Origin: Pegea sp. RAD2-039
Taxonomy: Eukaryota; Chordata; Thaliacea; Salpida; Salpidae
Direction of reading: 5' to 3'
Length of the DNA stretch: 64,000 bases
Assembly: GCA_034620365.1 (NCBI GenBank)
Contig: JAQGEQ010000380.1
Coordinates: 3,472,001 to 3,536,000, forward strand
The notes under the pieces were generated by a model. The model was not told where the DNA came from. It did no database searches and saw nothing but the letters and a program-made list of their open reading frames with translations. Shown piece after piece: positions 45,545-58,589 of this stretch. Position 1 is the stretch's first letter. Every line of letters starts with the position of its first letter. The translations under genes were made by a program, and so were the position numbers.

Positions 45545-46585
45545 TTTTTATCTGTAAATCAATTGAAAAATAAGTAAATTAAAAGTCAACTTTATGTTTT
45601 CAAATAGAAAACTTTATGCATTTTGCAATGGAGCAAAATTTTCTTTGTACTTTTGTTTAAATATTTTCCTGTATTTAAACCATTTCCAGATTTTAGTAAA
45701 ATTGCTGTATATTTAAACGTTCATAGTAAGAGTAAAAATTGAATGAAAAAACAATCGATAAGAAGGTTTTTAAAATGATCAAGCTTATTCTATATTTATT
45801 GATTGTTCCTAAAAATAACTTATTTTTTAAATATTACCAACATCTGTCATAAGCAGCCGAGTTTTTTAAACAAAAATACTCAATACAATCACGAATGTTG
45901 CTTTTTGTTTTTCAATATTAACTTCTATTTCAAAAGTGACTGCATAAAGTCTGATATTATTCTGAAAAGTTCAAGTTTTTATACGCCAATACTGTCTTTC
46001 ACAAAATTTTGTGCTTATGAATTTAGTCGAGACAGTCCAGCTATTTAAACTATTCAATTTTTGTCAATTTATTAATTAAAAACTTAATGGTGTTTGTATT
46101 AAAACCTCATTTAGTCGAATAATACTTCCATTGTATCTAATTGTTAAATCTTTATTGTGTAAGGTAAAACTGAAATATATATTAGGAAGTCAGTTGCAAT
46201 TGAATAAAAGTAATTTATCTTAATTGAAAGAAAGTAGGGCAGCTTTTAAATTGAACTAATTAGAGCTGAATTAATGTTTTTAAAGTATTTTTTTTTAAAT
46301 TCATAGAAATATTAATATGTAATATATATTTTATACTGTAAGATTTGTTAATGTCAAGCAATAACCGCAGATAAATCATCTATATAAAACATGGAGATAA
46401 AGTGGTTTTTACTGATGGAGTATTTAAATTTTTCATTAAATCTCTTCTTCAGGCAGATGACTGCTTAGTAACTCCATCTTTGGCACAAGAAGAAACTGCA
46501 TTGTGCATCTTCAGAATTATAACATCTTCTGCAGCCGCCGCTAAATGACTACATAGAAAGTTGTTTAACCAATTATGGTTTCTAT

Positions 46586-49500
46586 TTAGAAAGCTTTTGA
46601 CTTTAATCTTAACAGTGATAAAAAGTAAGTAGTTTTTCTTAAAAACAAAGCTGGGATTTTATCTGGAGTGTTGGAAACTGGTGATTTTAAAGAAGAGATA
46701 GACTTAGATACCATATCGACCGTTATGTCAAGATCTACCATCTCAGAGACATTTGTACAAATGTCAGAGTAGGAGAGAGAAGGAGTATTGCCAAAATTAA
46801 TAATAAAAAAAACACTATTAAATTGATTGTTTAGCAACTCAGCTTTATTCTCTGGTTCCATCACAAGCTGATCGCTTTTATCAAGCAAGGGAGAAGTTTT
46901 AGATCTCGCTTTAACCTTGTGATTTATGAAACCACAAAACGTTTTCTTGCTAGGTGAAGATAAAACTTTCTCTTTCTAAATAGAAATTAGAAATATATTT
47001 TTTGTAAATAGTATTGACGTCTTCGGAAGAGTTGAAAACAGAAATCCAGCCAACATCTGATAGAAACTTGTTAATGCCATTATAATTTCCACAGTAAAAA
47101 TTCCGTTTGCTTGAAGTTTTAACGTTCATAAAAAAAGTTTGTTGGAGCTTGAATTCAATCATGTTGTGATCGCATGTCAAAGCAAAAGGTTCTTTTTGAT
47201 CAACGTAGATAATGTTCTCAGGTTGTGATGTGATCAGAAGATCCAAAGTATTACCACTAACTTGGGTCGGAAAAGTAACCATCTGAGCTAGATTATCGGC
47301 ATTGAGGAAGCTTACAAAGGCATGGCTTAGAAAGGCTGAAATTAGTATTATCGCTATCCAAGTTAAACGATTTTCCAATAAATGCTAAATTCGGGTTATT
47401 CCAATCAATTTTACTAAAATTAAAACCCCCCAAAATATATAACTCAGGACACACAACAATCTTCAGAAACTTCAATAAGGCCTTAACAGTAGCCTCATCA
47501 TTAGTTTTAGAGGGTGGTAGTTAGGTACATATAAAACGAGAAAATTTGAAATTTGAGTAATGAAAATCAAAAGCGATAATCTCAAACCCTGAACAATTAA
47601 TGGGATCGATCTGAAGTCTAGAGATCATGGGTGCAAGCGATATTTTGTAAATTACGTAAACACCGCCGCCTCTATCATACAGTCTATCACAACGCAAAAC
47701 ACAAAAAAGATTACCGTAAACCAGAAAAGAGTCATGATAAAACGGTTTCAACCAAGTTTCAGTAATAAAAACAAATGTGAAATCTTGGGAATGCAAAAGA
47801 GCTTTCAATAGGGTAAATTTGTTAATAATCGACCTTGAGGTGAAGAACATACCTAATGTGATAGAAGAATTGTGTTTTTGACGCTTGTGAGATTTGATGA
47901 TGGGCTTCTGTAAATTGATATCTTGGGTATTCACAATTGTGTGCAGAGAGTTTGAAAAAAGAAGCTGTTGGTGTAGTGGTTATTTGCCACTTCAGTTTTT
48001 TGAAAAAAAAACCTTGACAATTCTCAAGGCCCATGTTGGACCTCGAAGTTTGTATTTGAAATCAGTTGGTTGTTGTTCCTTCTGATTTCGGTTATACCTC
48101 TCTTTTAGGAGACGGTTATTTTCTAAGCGATCATCTTCACACATATCATTTACTACTCTAATATGCTCAATTTTTTGTCTAGCCTTAGCTTATACAGCTT
48201 GGCAAGAAACTTGCGTTTGCCCCAACTTTCCTGAAAGGACACTTTCAACGGTCTTTGATGATCTGAGTTTTTTGCTCCAAGTCTAGTCATTGATACCTCA
48301 AGAACGTCCACAAAATCAAGGCTTTGAGAGCACAGTTGATTAATTTTGTGTATGCCGATGATATCAAGCTATTATCTTGTAATCCTTCAAAACTTCAAAC
48401 TGCACTACACACTGTAGAAAACTTGTCTACGAATTGGCAGCTCAGAGTCCAGCCCACAAAGTCTAAACTTATAACTTTTTTTCGTAAACCAGCTGTAAAT
48501 TGCTCGAACCAATACTCCATCAATAGATTTATTATTCAACGAGTATCTTCGGTCCTAGACCGTGGCCTTACTCTATCATCTGACTTTATATGGCGCAATT
48601 ATGTTTCCAAAATCTTTCAACCTTGTCTTCCTTATTATAAAGACCTTTAATTCTATGGCCCATGCTTTTTTATAAATCTTTTCAGATTGTACGTACGTCC
48701 AATTCTTGAATACAATGTCAGTGCATGGATGCCATATCAAGTTAGTGATATCTAAAAAATCGAATCGGTTCAGGCCACATTTAAAATATTAGTATGTAGG
48801 AAACTTAATGTTAAATATGATAGTTATAAACATCGTCTCAGTTTCTTCAATTTAGATACTTTGGAAATCCGACGGATAAATACGACTTAATTCTTTTTAT
48901 TAAAATTATCCACAATTTAATTGACTTTCAGTTTGATGATTTCTTTTCTATTAGTCCTTCCCTCAAGTTGTAGCAACTCAGACTACACACATTACACCTT
49001 ATTAAGCCTATATCACGTAGTATATTGGTCAGAGCAAATTTTTTCTCATACCGTACAATTAATACATGGAACCAGCTGCCATCAGACATTGTCATGTCGA
49101 AGTCGCTCGCGTTGTTCAAACAGAAGTTAAACCGTTATAATATTGCCAACATTGTCATTTCTAAACTGTGATTTTTTTCTCTTTCTTATATTATTAACAT
49201 TCCATGTAATTGTTCACTGTTATATGCTTTGAGTGCCATCGAAATGCCATTTGTTACATCTTTTACTTTCTATATTTTTGGCTGAATAGATATTATTTGT
49301 GAGAATGTGTATTAGCGAGAGGTGCCCTTTTCAGGTACCCTCCTTCACATTTATTGAGATAAAAAAAACTTACTGTCACCATCTTTATAAGTCTCACAGA
49401 CATTAAAGATGATGACGTTGTTTTATCTGCTCTCACGGTCTAAAGTGAGTTTTTTGTTCGTATCGGTGACCTTCTTGACAAGAAGTTGCACCATACTAGC

Positions 49501-49728
49501 ATTTTTGTTGGAACCGGGATCACTGACCACCGAGGCCCATGTGACTTGTTTCTTTGTAGAGGCATTCAGTTCGTCCATTAATTTAGACAAACTAGAAATT
49601 TTCTCATTGATGTTAGCAACAAAGTTGCCAATTTCCAATTTAAATTTGGCTAAATCAGCGGATATAGATTTGCTGATGTTGGATGATAGGTTTTGACTAG
49701 AATTAGATGAGGGAGCTGTTGTGTCCAT
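46586..49728 (-). pseudogene. Broken LINE, unit 2 copy, split by a nested insertion
   Basis: This is the duplicate of the unit 1 LINE with the same main lesions: ORF1 at 49728-49423, endonuclease start at 47934-47521, its continuation at 47475-46950, and the pre-RT segment at 46888-46586. Sharing the same truncation and frameshifts shows that it was copied with the array unit rather than inserted independently. The stretch 48343-49369 is a separate plus-strand insertion. Confidence 0.82.
48343..49369 (+). mobile_element. Nested LINE 3' end with YADD motif
   Basis: This segment is absent from unit 1, and its length equals the 1026-bp difference between the unit periods. It starts in the RT palm (FVYADDIKLLS, the catalytic box), continues through the thumb (LYVRPILEY...W.PY after a frame change) and the usual C-terminus (INTWNQLPS and similar in shifted frames). 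It ends with GAGAT and a run of A. It is a 5'-truncated LINE of CR1/L2/Jockey-like type inserted into the older LINE in the opposite direction. Stops and frame changes make it inactive. Confidence 0.8.
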
Positions 49729-51765
49729 GGTTCTACATTAAATGCAGAACCATTTAAATCCAATTTGCTTCATCTGGTTGTTTTCGAATATTACGTATAT
49801 TTTTTTGCTCACATCACTACAGGTGAAATCAAACCAGGAGAGAAATTTAAAGTATTCTATTGTCGCATCTTCACCAGAGCAAATTTTATTGTAGGATTTG
49901 CAATTGCCATTGCAAGCTTGTTTTGATGAAGTCGGTTTGTCAGGATTTTTCTTTACATTTAAACTTAAGGTCTTGCCAGTTTAATTTGGGTTCACCATAG
50001 TTTTTATAGAAGATTTCTAGTGTCACCAACCACAATATATAATTTATATATAATATACAAATCACTTCCTACAAATAACTTTGTCACAACTTATAAACAA
50101 TTATTCAACTAGATTATAACCTTATTCAAATAGAATTTCATAGAATTTGCAGTATTATACACAGATCACTAAATATTAACAAGTTTTACTTTGCTCATTC
50201 TAGCATTTTTGAAAGAAAGTTCACTTTAGTCAACACAGTTAGTTTTTTATATAAACCTTTTTTTAAGTTAAGTAAATGAAGACTTTGTTATAATCTTACC
50301 TATCTTAGCTCTTACACAGAACGATTTAATGCAGAAAGACTTATTAAGACGAATGGTTAATGTTCCAAAATAGTATTCAATTTAAAAAACAAAGCAAAGC
50401 TTTTTGGAAAAGATTTTGTACATACATGCAGAAACTGCAAGATATTTAGATACCACTTATTCCTGGTAACTTCGTTTAGATAATTGATCAAAATAAACAA
50501 ACCATTATATGATGCTTTTCAGGTAGTAGCTTAGAAAGTAAAAAAATATACATCTAAACAATCACAAAAAGTGAAGTAAAACATAATATTAATGGATTAT
50601 AGTCGTGGTCTCCTTCAAAGAGCTTAAAATTATTATAAAAGACTGGTATAAGCTTCCCAATGGACCACCAGCTGTATTTTCTTTACATCTGAGCTTTTTG
50701 AGTAACAAAACTTATCACAGCTTCTACCGTGGTAAAAGTGTGCAACGCTGTTTTGATTTCATTTCTTCAAAATTTTTCATTATTTTGTAAATAACGAAAT
50801 ATTAAACAATTCAATTGAGATTGGCCACAACTTTATTGTTAAGTCTACAAATTAGTCAGCGTTTTATTTTTCATTCTAAGAAATCTGATTCAAAAACGTA
50901 TGAGGAATGCTGGTTTATGGTTTTTACAAGTGTTGAATTAAACAAATTCATCTTTCATTATCTTGACAAAAACTAACATAAGGCTTATAAGAGATAATAG
51001 ATGGTAAGACACATTTACCTCTAAAAGAAAAAAAATTCTTTGTTTATTTCTATTTTTTATATTGTCATAAATAGCCTAACTATTTCTTTAACAAACAACT
51101 GTAAAAGTACATCAGCCAAATTTTTGGTGCTGTATGTATTTGTTTATTTATCCAACTAATACAAAGGTGATGATCAAATGAGTAAATTTATCAATATAGA
51201 TGGAAAGATATTAAATGATATGATGGCAACATTGCTGTGAACTCTATTTCTTTGCTAGAATTTTAGTGAAGTTTTCAGCAGCTCATAGAAAACTCCAAGA
51301 CAAAATAACTTTATCTAGTTTTTCTTTATTATAAAGTTTGATCATAAAATTAAAGCTTATAAATTTTATCTAGGTGAATCCTAATACTGAATCATTCTAC
51401 AAATACTCAAAAAATCCAAATACAATCTTCAAAAGTACAATGAGTTTGCTTTTAATCATGAGATAGCATAAATACATTCAAAATAACAATTTCATCTGTG
51501 AACTGATGTAGATTGTATAAATGCATTGAGCTTGAAACTGAAAAAATAAAATAAGTGTCAATACAATTTTAAAGATTTTATTACTTAGTTTTAATAGCTT
51601 ATAAAAATGTAAAAAAGTAAGTTTGTACAATTAAACATTACAGTTTTAACAAATGATGATGAATATTATGAAACCTATTTTTTCTGACTACCAAAGTCGT
51701 TAGTTTTTTATCGTAAATAGTTATCAAGTTATCACTTGAAACAGTATTTAAGTTTACAACATACC

Positions 51766-52127
51766 TTATCCTTGAACTGGATATTTTTTAGTAAGATCAG
51801 TTACAAGCTTCTTAGCGTTAGCAACTCCAACTCGTTTGACTAGTTGGCTGAAGAGTTTTGCAAGAATTTGATCATAGGTAGTATCATCGAACTGAAATTA
51901 AGATTTCATTTTAATTTATGTCTATAGAATCTTTGCTTACTTACAGAATCGCCGTTGATAGCAGTAGCCTCATTAGTTCTGTAAATTTAATGTATTTTGA
52001 ATCTATTGTTATGATTTAACAGAACTTTGAAATAAAATGACCCAAAAACTTACGATGATTGATGGCAACCCTGGGACAAGGCAACAAAGCAGACAGCAAC
52101 CAAAACAATAATAACTTTTGTGTTCAT
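51766..52127 (-). CDS. Secreted peptide precursor, array copy 3
   Basis: Exons 52127-52054, 51978-51945 and 51891-51766 encode 77 residues plus stop. After the common signal peptide the mature start is CHQSS, with one cysteine instead of two. The middle exon is one codon shorter and reads TNEATAINGDS. The third exon begins FDDTTYDQIL, where copies 1 and 2 have FDDATYDQVL, and keeps the dibasic pairs and the YPVQG end. In sequence it is closer to copies 4 and 5 than to 1 and 2, while its flanks belong to the unit 1-2 type. Confidence 0.87.
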
Positions 52128-53094
52128 TTTTTATCTGTAAATCAATTGAAAAATAAGTAAATTAAAAGTCAACTTTATGTTTACAAATAGAAAACTTTAT
52201 GCATTTTGCAATGGAGCAAAATTTTCTTTGTACTTTTGATTAAATATTTTCCTGTATTTAAACCATTTCCAGATTTTAGTAAAATTGCTGTATATTTAAA
52301 AGTTCATAGTAAGAGTAAAAACTGAATGAAAAAGCAGTCGATAAGAAGGTTTTGAAAAGGATCAAGCTTATTCTTTATTTATTGATTGTTCCTAAAAATA
52401 ACTTATTTTTTAAATATTACCAACATCTGTCATAAGCAGCCGAGTTTTTTAAACAAAAATACTCAATACAATCACGAATGTTGCCTTTTGTTTTTCAATA
52501 TTAACTTCTATTTCAAAAGTGACTGCATAAAGTCTGATATTATTCTGAAAAGTTCAAGTTTTTATACGCCAATACTGTCTTTCACAAAATTTTGTGCTTA
52601 TGAATTTAGTCGAGACAGTCCAGCTATTTAAACTATTCAAGTTTTGTCGATTTATTAATTAAAAACTTAATGGTGTTTGTATTAAAACCTCATTTAGTCA
52701 AATAATACTTCTCTTACATCCAGTTGTTAAAACTCTATTGTGTAAGGTAAAACTGAAATATATATTAGGAAGTCAGTTGCAATTGAATAAAAGTAATTTA
52801 TCTTAATTGAAAGAAAGTAGGGCAGCTTTTAAATTGAACTAATTAGAGCTGAATTAATGTTTTTAAAGTATTTTTTTTTAAATTCATAGAAATATTAATA
52901 TGTAATATATATTTTATACTGTAAGATTTGTTAATGTCAAGCAATAACCGCAAATAAATCATCTATATAAAACATGGAGATAAAGTGGTTTTTACTGATG
53001 GAGTATTTAAATATTTCTTTAAATCTCTTCTTCAGGCAGATGACTGCTTAGTAACTCCATCCTTGGCACAAGAAGAAACTGCATTGTGCTTCTA

Positions 53095-53340
53095 CAGAAT
53101 TATAACACCTTTTGCAGCCGCCTTTAAATGACTAAGTTACAAGCTGTTTAACCAATTATGGTTTATATTTAAAAAGCTTTTGACCAATTATAACCAATTA
53201 TAGCTTCTAATCATAAAGCTGTTGACTTTAATCTTAACAGTTAATTGAAGATGATGATAACATCGTTCTTGTTTACAATTGTATCTTTAAAACTAATTTT
53301 CATTTTGAAATATTGCACAAATATCCAGCAGTATTTGCAA
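53095..53340. other. Unit 3 junction without the LINE
   Basis: Unit 3 follows unit 1 up to about 53241 (equivalent to 41060) and again from about 53333 (equivalent to 43566). About 90 bp of unrelated sequence lie between, in place of the roughly 2.5-kb LINE. This is either the pre-insertion site or a deletion scar. Confidence 0.6.
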
Positions 53341-54184
53341 TATTATACGCAGATCACTAAAACTTAACGAGTTTTACTTTGATCATTCTAGCATTTTTGA
53401 AAGAAAGTTCACATTTGTCAACACAGTTATGCTAGTTTTTTATATAAACCTTTTTTTAAATTGAGTAAATGAAGACTTTGTTATAATCTTACCTATCTTA
53501 GCTCTTATACAGAACGATTTAATGCAGAAAGACTTATTAAGACGAATGGTTAATGTTCCAAAATAGTATTCAACTTAAAAACAAAGCAAAGTTTTTTGGA
53601 AAAGATTTTGTACATACATGCAGAAACTGCAAGATATTTAGATACCAATTATTCCTGGTAACTTCGTTTAGATTATTGATCAAAATAAGCAAACCATTAT
53701 ATGATGCTTTTCAGGTAGTAGCTTAGAAAGTAAACAAATACATCTAAATAATCACAAAAAGTGAAGTAAGACATAATATTAATGGATTATAGTCGTGGTC
53801 TCCTTCAAAGAGCTTAAAATTATTATAAAAGACTGGTATAAGCTTCCCAATCGAACACCAGCTGTATTTTCTTTACATGAGCTTTTCGAGTAACTGAACT
53901 TACCACAGTTTCTACCGTGGTGAAATTGTACAACGCCGTTTTGATTTCATTTCTTCAAAATTTTTCATTATTTTGTAAATAACGAAATATTAAACAATTC
54001 AATTGAGATTGGCCACAACTTTATTGTTAAGTCTACAAATTAGTCAGCGTTTTATTTTTCATTCTAAGAAATCTGATTCACAAACGTATGAGAAAGGCTG
54101 GTTTATGGTTTTTACAAGTGTTGAATTAAACAAATTCATCTTTCATTATCTTGACAAAAACTAACATAAGGCTTACGAAGAAAA

Positions 54185-56167
54185 TCAAAATCTAAAAAAC
54201 ATAGCAATGTAACAGAGAATTTCAAGTGAAAAATGTGAAACAATACGAGAAGATGTATTTCTCACTCCATCTTTCTTGCACACATCAGACTCTACATAGC
54301 TTTCGTTAATTATGATATCTTTCGAATTTAAATGATACTGAGACTAAAAATAAAAAGTTTTTACTAATTTGAAAAGTTTCTAAACATTTAGCTATTAAAT
54401 AAGAGATAATATTAAGATTATCATTTAAGTGTAGCTGTATACCTAATTTACATTTCCTATCAGTTTGCTAAATTATTTTATATTAGTTGACAAATCAATT
54501 GATGACATTTTCAATATTAAATGAAAATTACTTTTTCCAAAAAGCCTGCTTTCGAACAATAATGATTTATCCTCCATTCTTTTAGTTTCTTGCTGTAATC
54601 TGAAATTTCATCTTCTGTCCATGTTTTCTATAACACAAGTTTGTCATATTTTTCAAATTTTATTTAAGAATGCAGATAAGAGTTCGTATTGCTTTTAAAG
54701 TGAACATAACACAGGGTGACTGCAGAGAGCTTTAAGTCAGAACGCTCAAGTACCAAAGCTGAACAGAATTAATGTAGAGAAGTTGAAACACAGCCAAGTA
54801 TAAAACAGTTGAAAATCACAAAAATACAGATAAGTATAATGATAAAATTTGTAACGAAATAAACAAATTCTCAACAAAATTACTTTTTGTGAATAGATTT
54901 AATACCTGACTGAAATTTTATGGTAACAACTTAATTTTTATAAAAATTAATCTAATGATGCAAACTTACCGTTTTCCAATAATCTGATAATGTTACAAGA
55001 TCTTTTGTAGAATTAAGATAAATATCCTCCTTCTTTATATTGTAATAACTGAAATAATTGAATTTAGATAACCAATTTTAAGACTAATTGTAGAACGACA
55101 CTAACTAAAACTTACTGGAGTACATCAAGTTTAAGAAAACCAAGAAAGTCTTCATGACTTAAATAATTTTGGCATTTATTTACTTTAATTTTTGGATAAT
55201 ACATTGCAAAAGCCAGGCACATTTCTTCTTTAGTTGATTCTCCGCCCTGTAATCAAAACATAATGGATAGTTGAACTAAAGTTTGACTTTAATTAGAAAG
55301 ATATCATAAAGAAGTTTAAATTTTTGTTTAAATTCGAAAAAGCTTTAAAGTTATTAAGCGATGATGACAGATTTATAATCAATAAATAGAGAATTAGTAA
55401 TAAAGAATTTTAAACTTACAACAGTTGTGCCTTTAATCGACTTTGAATTATAATGACAAACAACTTTAAGGCCATCTCCCTTTTTTACTTCAACCGGAGG
55501 ATTCATTGTACGGGATTCTTGGTAATTAAAATCGTAAGAGTTGTCGCGAGCGATATACTTCAGTTCTTTTCCATTTCTAGACAAGAATAGTTTTATTTAT
55601 AATACATGAAATCACATATTAATGATAAAACCACTCACCTTACATGCTTTAATTCCAATTTACGACCAATAAGATGAGAGTGTAAGACTGTAGAGAAAAT
55701 ATAAATGCTGTCAACAGCTGAAACATTCATACCCTAAAAGTAAAAACAAATTTACATAATTCTGAAACAAAAAGTTTTATCTGAACAACGTACTTGTTGA
55801 GCTTTAAAAAGTTTAAAGTTGATATTAAAGAGTTATCTTAAAAACTTTCGATAAAATCTAAAAATATTTTATGAATGATTTCAAAGTTTAAATATTTTTA
55901 CAGATTCTTTTAATTTAGAAAATTTAGAAATAGTTTCCGCATTTTGGAAATAGTTTTTCCAGAAACTAGTTGTACAATTAAAACGTTAACAACAACTAAC
56001 TTTCTCAATACATGTGCTGGAACAGTCTCCTTCAAGCTCGAAATTTTCTTGGTTCGGAGGAATTGCCAAATCCCAAATACTGATGCGGCCAATTTGAAGC
56101 ATCCCAGAGTCGTACTGGCGAAGATTTTTGGTGAAATACATTTTGAAGCCAGATGAGTCTACGATAT
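54185..56167 (-). CDS. DBH/MOXD1-like copper monooxygenase, 5'-truncated
   Basis: Seven exons on the minus strand (56167-56001, 55733-55639, 55576-55420, 55246-55116, 55048-54970, 54627-54532, 54343-54185) are in phase and encode about 294 residues to a TGA. The first visible exon reads DSSGFKMYFTKNLRQYDSG, the start of the C-terminal domain of type II ascorbate-dependent copper monooxygenases. The copper-B His-x-His lies in STVLHSHLIGRKLELKHV, and its Met ligand in KEEMCLAF. NGKELKYIARDNSYDFNYQE matches the DBH/MOXD1 pattern. The DOMON and copper-A domains are not upstream: 90 bp beyond lies an LTR element and then array unit 4. The open exon entry phase (1) shows that coding exons are missing. 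It is therefore a gene fragment or a gene cut by insertion. The C-terminus ends in a hydrophobic stretch (LEILCYIAMFF). Confidence 0.87.
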
Positions 56168-56254
56168 CTGTGAGCATTAAGAAATAGAGTTACACAAGCA
56201 TCAAAAATAAGACTGATGAAGATTGAGAGAAGTGTTGTTGTTGTTTTGATTTTA

Positions 56255-58480
56255 TTCAATGTGGTATAAAAGTAAAATATTTTGCCGCTGACGTAAATGA
56301 GCGAAAATTCATTTTTGTATAGACAGTTGTCCTTCGGTAAAGACTGTGTTGTCGGTAGTGCACATCGTTATTACACTTGTCGTTATTGTTAGTCGCCTTA
56401 TTTATTTGAAAAAACCGTAGTAAATTCGACTCTGTATTCAAATAAATTTAATTTATTTCTGGGCGAATTGTTGCCAGTTGTTTTGGCGTTATTGGAGCCT
56501 TGTGTAGTTAAAATTTAGAAACGGTTAAGATGGTTTCTTTTTGCTACACCTAGTATACATTTGATTAAGATTCTAGCTCAATAAGTATATTATTTTTTCT
56601 TTACTGTTGCAAACTTCTTTTTTATATAAAAATGAATACACTGTTGAAACCTAAAGTGTTGTCAATATACCCAAATAGCTCTTCAGAATCCAGCAAATGG
56701 CGTTACTGGAAGAAAACTTTTACCAATTACATGGAAGAGTGTTGGTCGAATTGGACAGACAAGAGAAAACTTGCATCGCTTGTTAACAGCACAACCGAAG
56801 ACATATACCAGTACTTTAAGAGCTGTCAGTCTTTTATAGAAACTGAAGCGACGCTGGAACGGCTGTACATAAGGAAACCAAGTGAAATCTTTGCACTTTA
56901 TCTACTTAGAGTAGAGAAGCAGAAGCCATTTCAATCTATAAAAGACTGTTGATGCACTTTGGTACGTCTGGTCAAGAACTATAATTCTAAGAACACCACG
57001 GTAGGAGAGCACAGAGGTGATATGATCAGGGGTTCATTTATAGATGGATTAGCCTTATAAAATATAAGGTAAAGGTTGTTAGAGCGTTAAACTTTAACAT
57101 TGGAGGAAACTTTAACCAAGCGGTGACACTACAAGATGCCCGGCAGAGCAACCAATACTCTGAGGCTGGCAGATAAAGATGCAGAAGAAGCAGTGAATTC
57201 AAAGAAACTCAAGGAGGATGACTAAGTGGAACCTTACAGTGAATGCTATGAAAAGTGTTTGTTTGAAATGTGGAAGAAGCAAACCTCATAATTTTAAAAG
57301 ATGACCAGCTAGTTTGAGCATTACTTTCAAATGTGAAGGAGGGACACATAGTCGAGCCTGTCATCTTCAGGGAAGGTATCCCAAGAAAACTATGAAGAAA
57401 ACAAAGAATAGAGAGAGTTGCAATGACTAGCCAAGGGTATGAAGTACTGGGGCTTACTCAATTTTCCCGGAAATTAAACCATGCGATGGTAGATGTTTCT
57501 ATTGAAGGCAAGGTATTTAAGGCTGTTATTGTTACCGGATCCTCAAAGAGCTTTGTAAGAAGTTGATCAGATCTTCAAGATTCACAAAACTCGAAATAAA
57601 TGTAAAGTACAGATGGCTGGGTCATCTAAGATTTGCAGAATAAATATATTTGGCAAAGTCAACTTCCATCTGTTAAAAATCAGTACAGAAATATAAATCT
57701 GTTTTTCATGGAGAGCCTCAGTATAGAGGTGGTGCTGGAAAGGGCTTCCTTAAAACTCATAAGAAGTTTGTGCTTGAGTTAGAAGTTCCGAAAAAAGATT
57801 TAGTGGTGCACACTAAAAATGTAGAGGAAATAAACACGAAATCGTGATGCCAAATGTTTTAGATGAGGGAGGACATTTGGTCATTCGTGTGATGTTAAAA
57901 TTGGGTCATCCAAGAATCAGTTGCATTGGAAAATAAATAAGAGAAAAGCTGCGATGATGACCCAGACTAGAACTGAGTATTTGTGTGTTACTCAGCTTAA
58001 TGAAAGAGCATCCAGACGCTCTATCTAGTATGAGGTAGAAAACCTAAGAAGAAAAAGCAGAAGAAGAGATCTTACCTCACCATCTAAAGAACAAACAATA
58101 GGCTGTATTGGATCTAATCAGGGATCAATAAAGAGTGAATAATAGATGAAAGTAATCACAAACAGCGACGAAGAAGATATGAGCGATTTCCCAAGAATAA
58201 TAGTAAACTCCATAGAAGTTGTTGCAACTGCGGTGGAAGAGAGGATAGTGGAAGCGGGACAACAAGCTTTGTAGCGCTGGAAGTGTACAGGCTTCCAATA
58301 GGAAAATGACGATAAGTTTTGATGGTTCGAGAACCAAGAGTGGTAGCATCGTCAGCCCGAAGAACAGAAGAAACAGCAGTTTGGAGATGAAAGATTGAAG
58401 TAGTACTATACATCTTTAAAACATACTCTTGGGAAATCAAAATGAAAAAATATTGTATCAAATACTCAATAAGAAGAGGT
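56255..58480 (+). mobile_element. Broken LTR retrotransposon (LTR, gag, protease remains)
   Basis: 56255-56430 is LTR-like (shared with 37995-38195), followed by the shared leader. 56632-56952 is an open gag start with WRYWKKTFTNYMEECW and NWTDKRKLASLVNST. Two decayed zinc-knuckle regions follow near 57.26-57.37 kb (CLKCGRSKPHNFKR). A retropepsin-like stretch lies near 57.5 kb, where the active-site triad DTG reads VTG. No RT core is found. At 58318-58390 the sequence matches the 3' internal end at 26.7 kb. The element has an internal deletion and no clear 3' LTR. It lies next to the broken 5' side of the monooxygenase fragment. Confidence 0.65.
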
Positions 58481-58589
58481 ACGTTGAAACCAACTAGTCT
58501 ACAAATTAAGTTAAAGTAGATTTCTACGACAAATTTATGGTGAAAACTTCTAAAATGATATCAGGGTGATATTGAAAATTCTACTTAGT

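Noticed and set aside
48343-49369. Twin-priming (5' inversion) of a single LINE as explanation for the opposite-strand segment
   Set aside because: The minus-strand LINE continues on both sides and is uninterrupted in unit 1, so a later separate insertion is simpler.
50605-50790. 61-codon plus-strand ORF in unit 2
   Set aside because: Frame is broken in the equivalent sequence of units 1 and 3.
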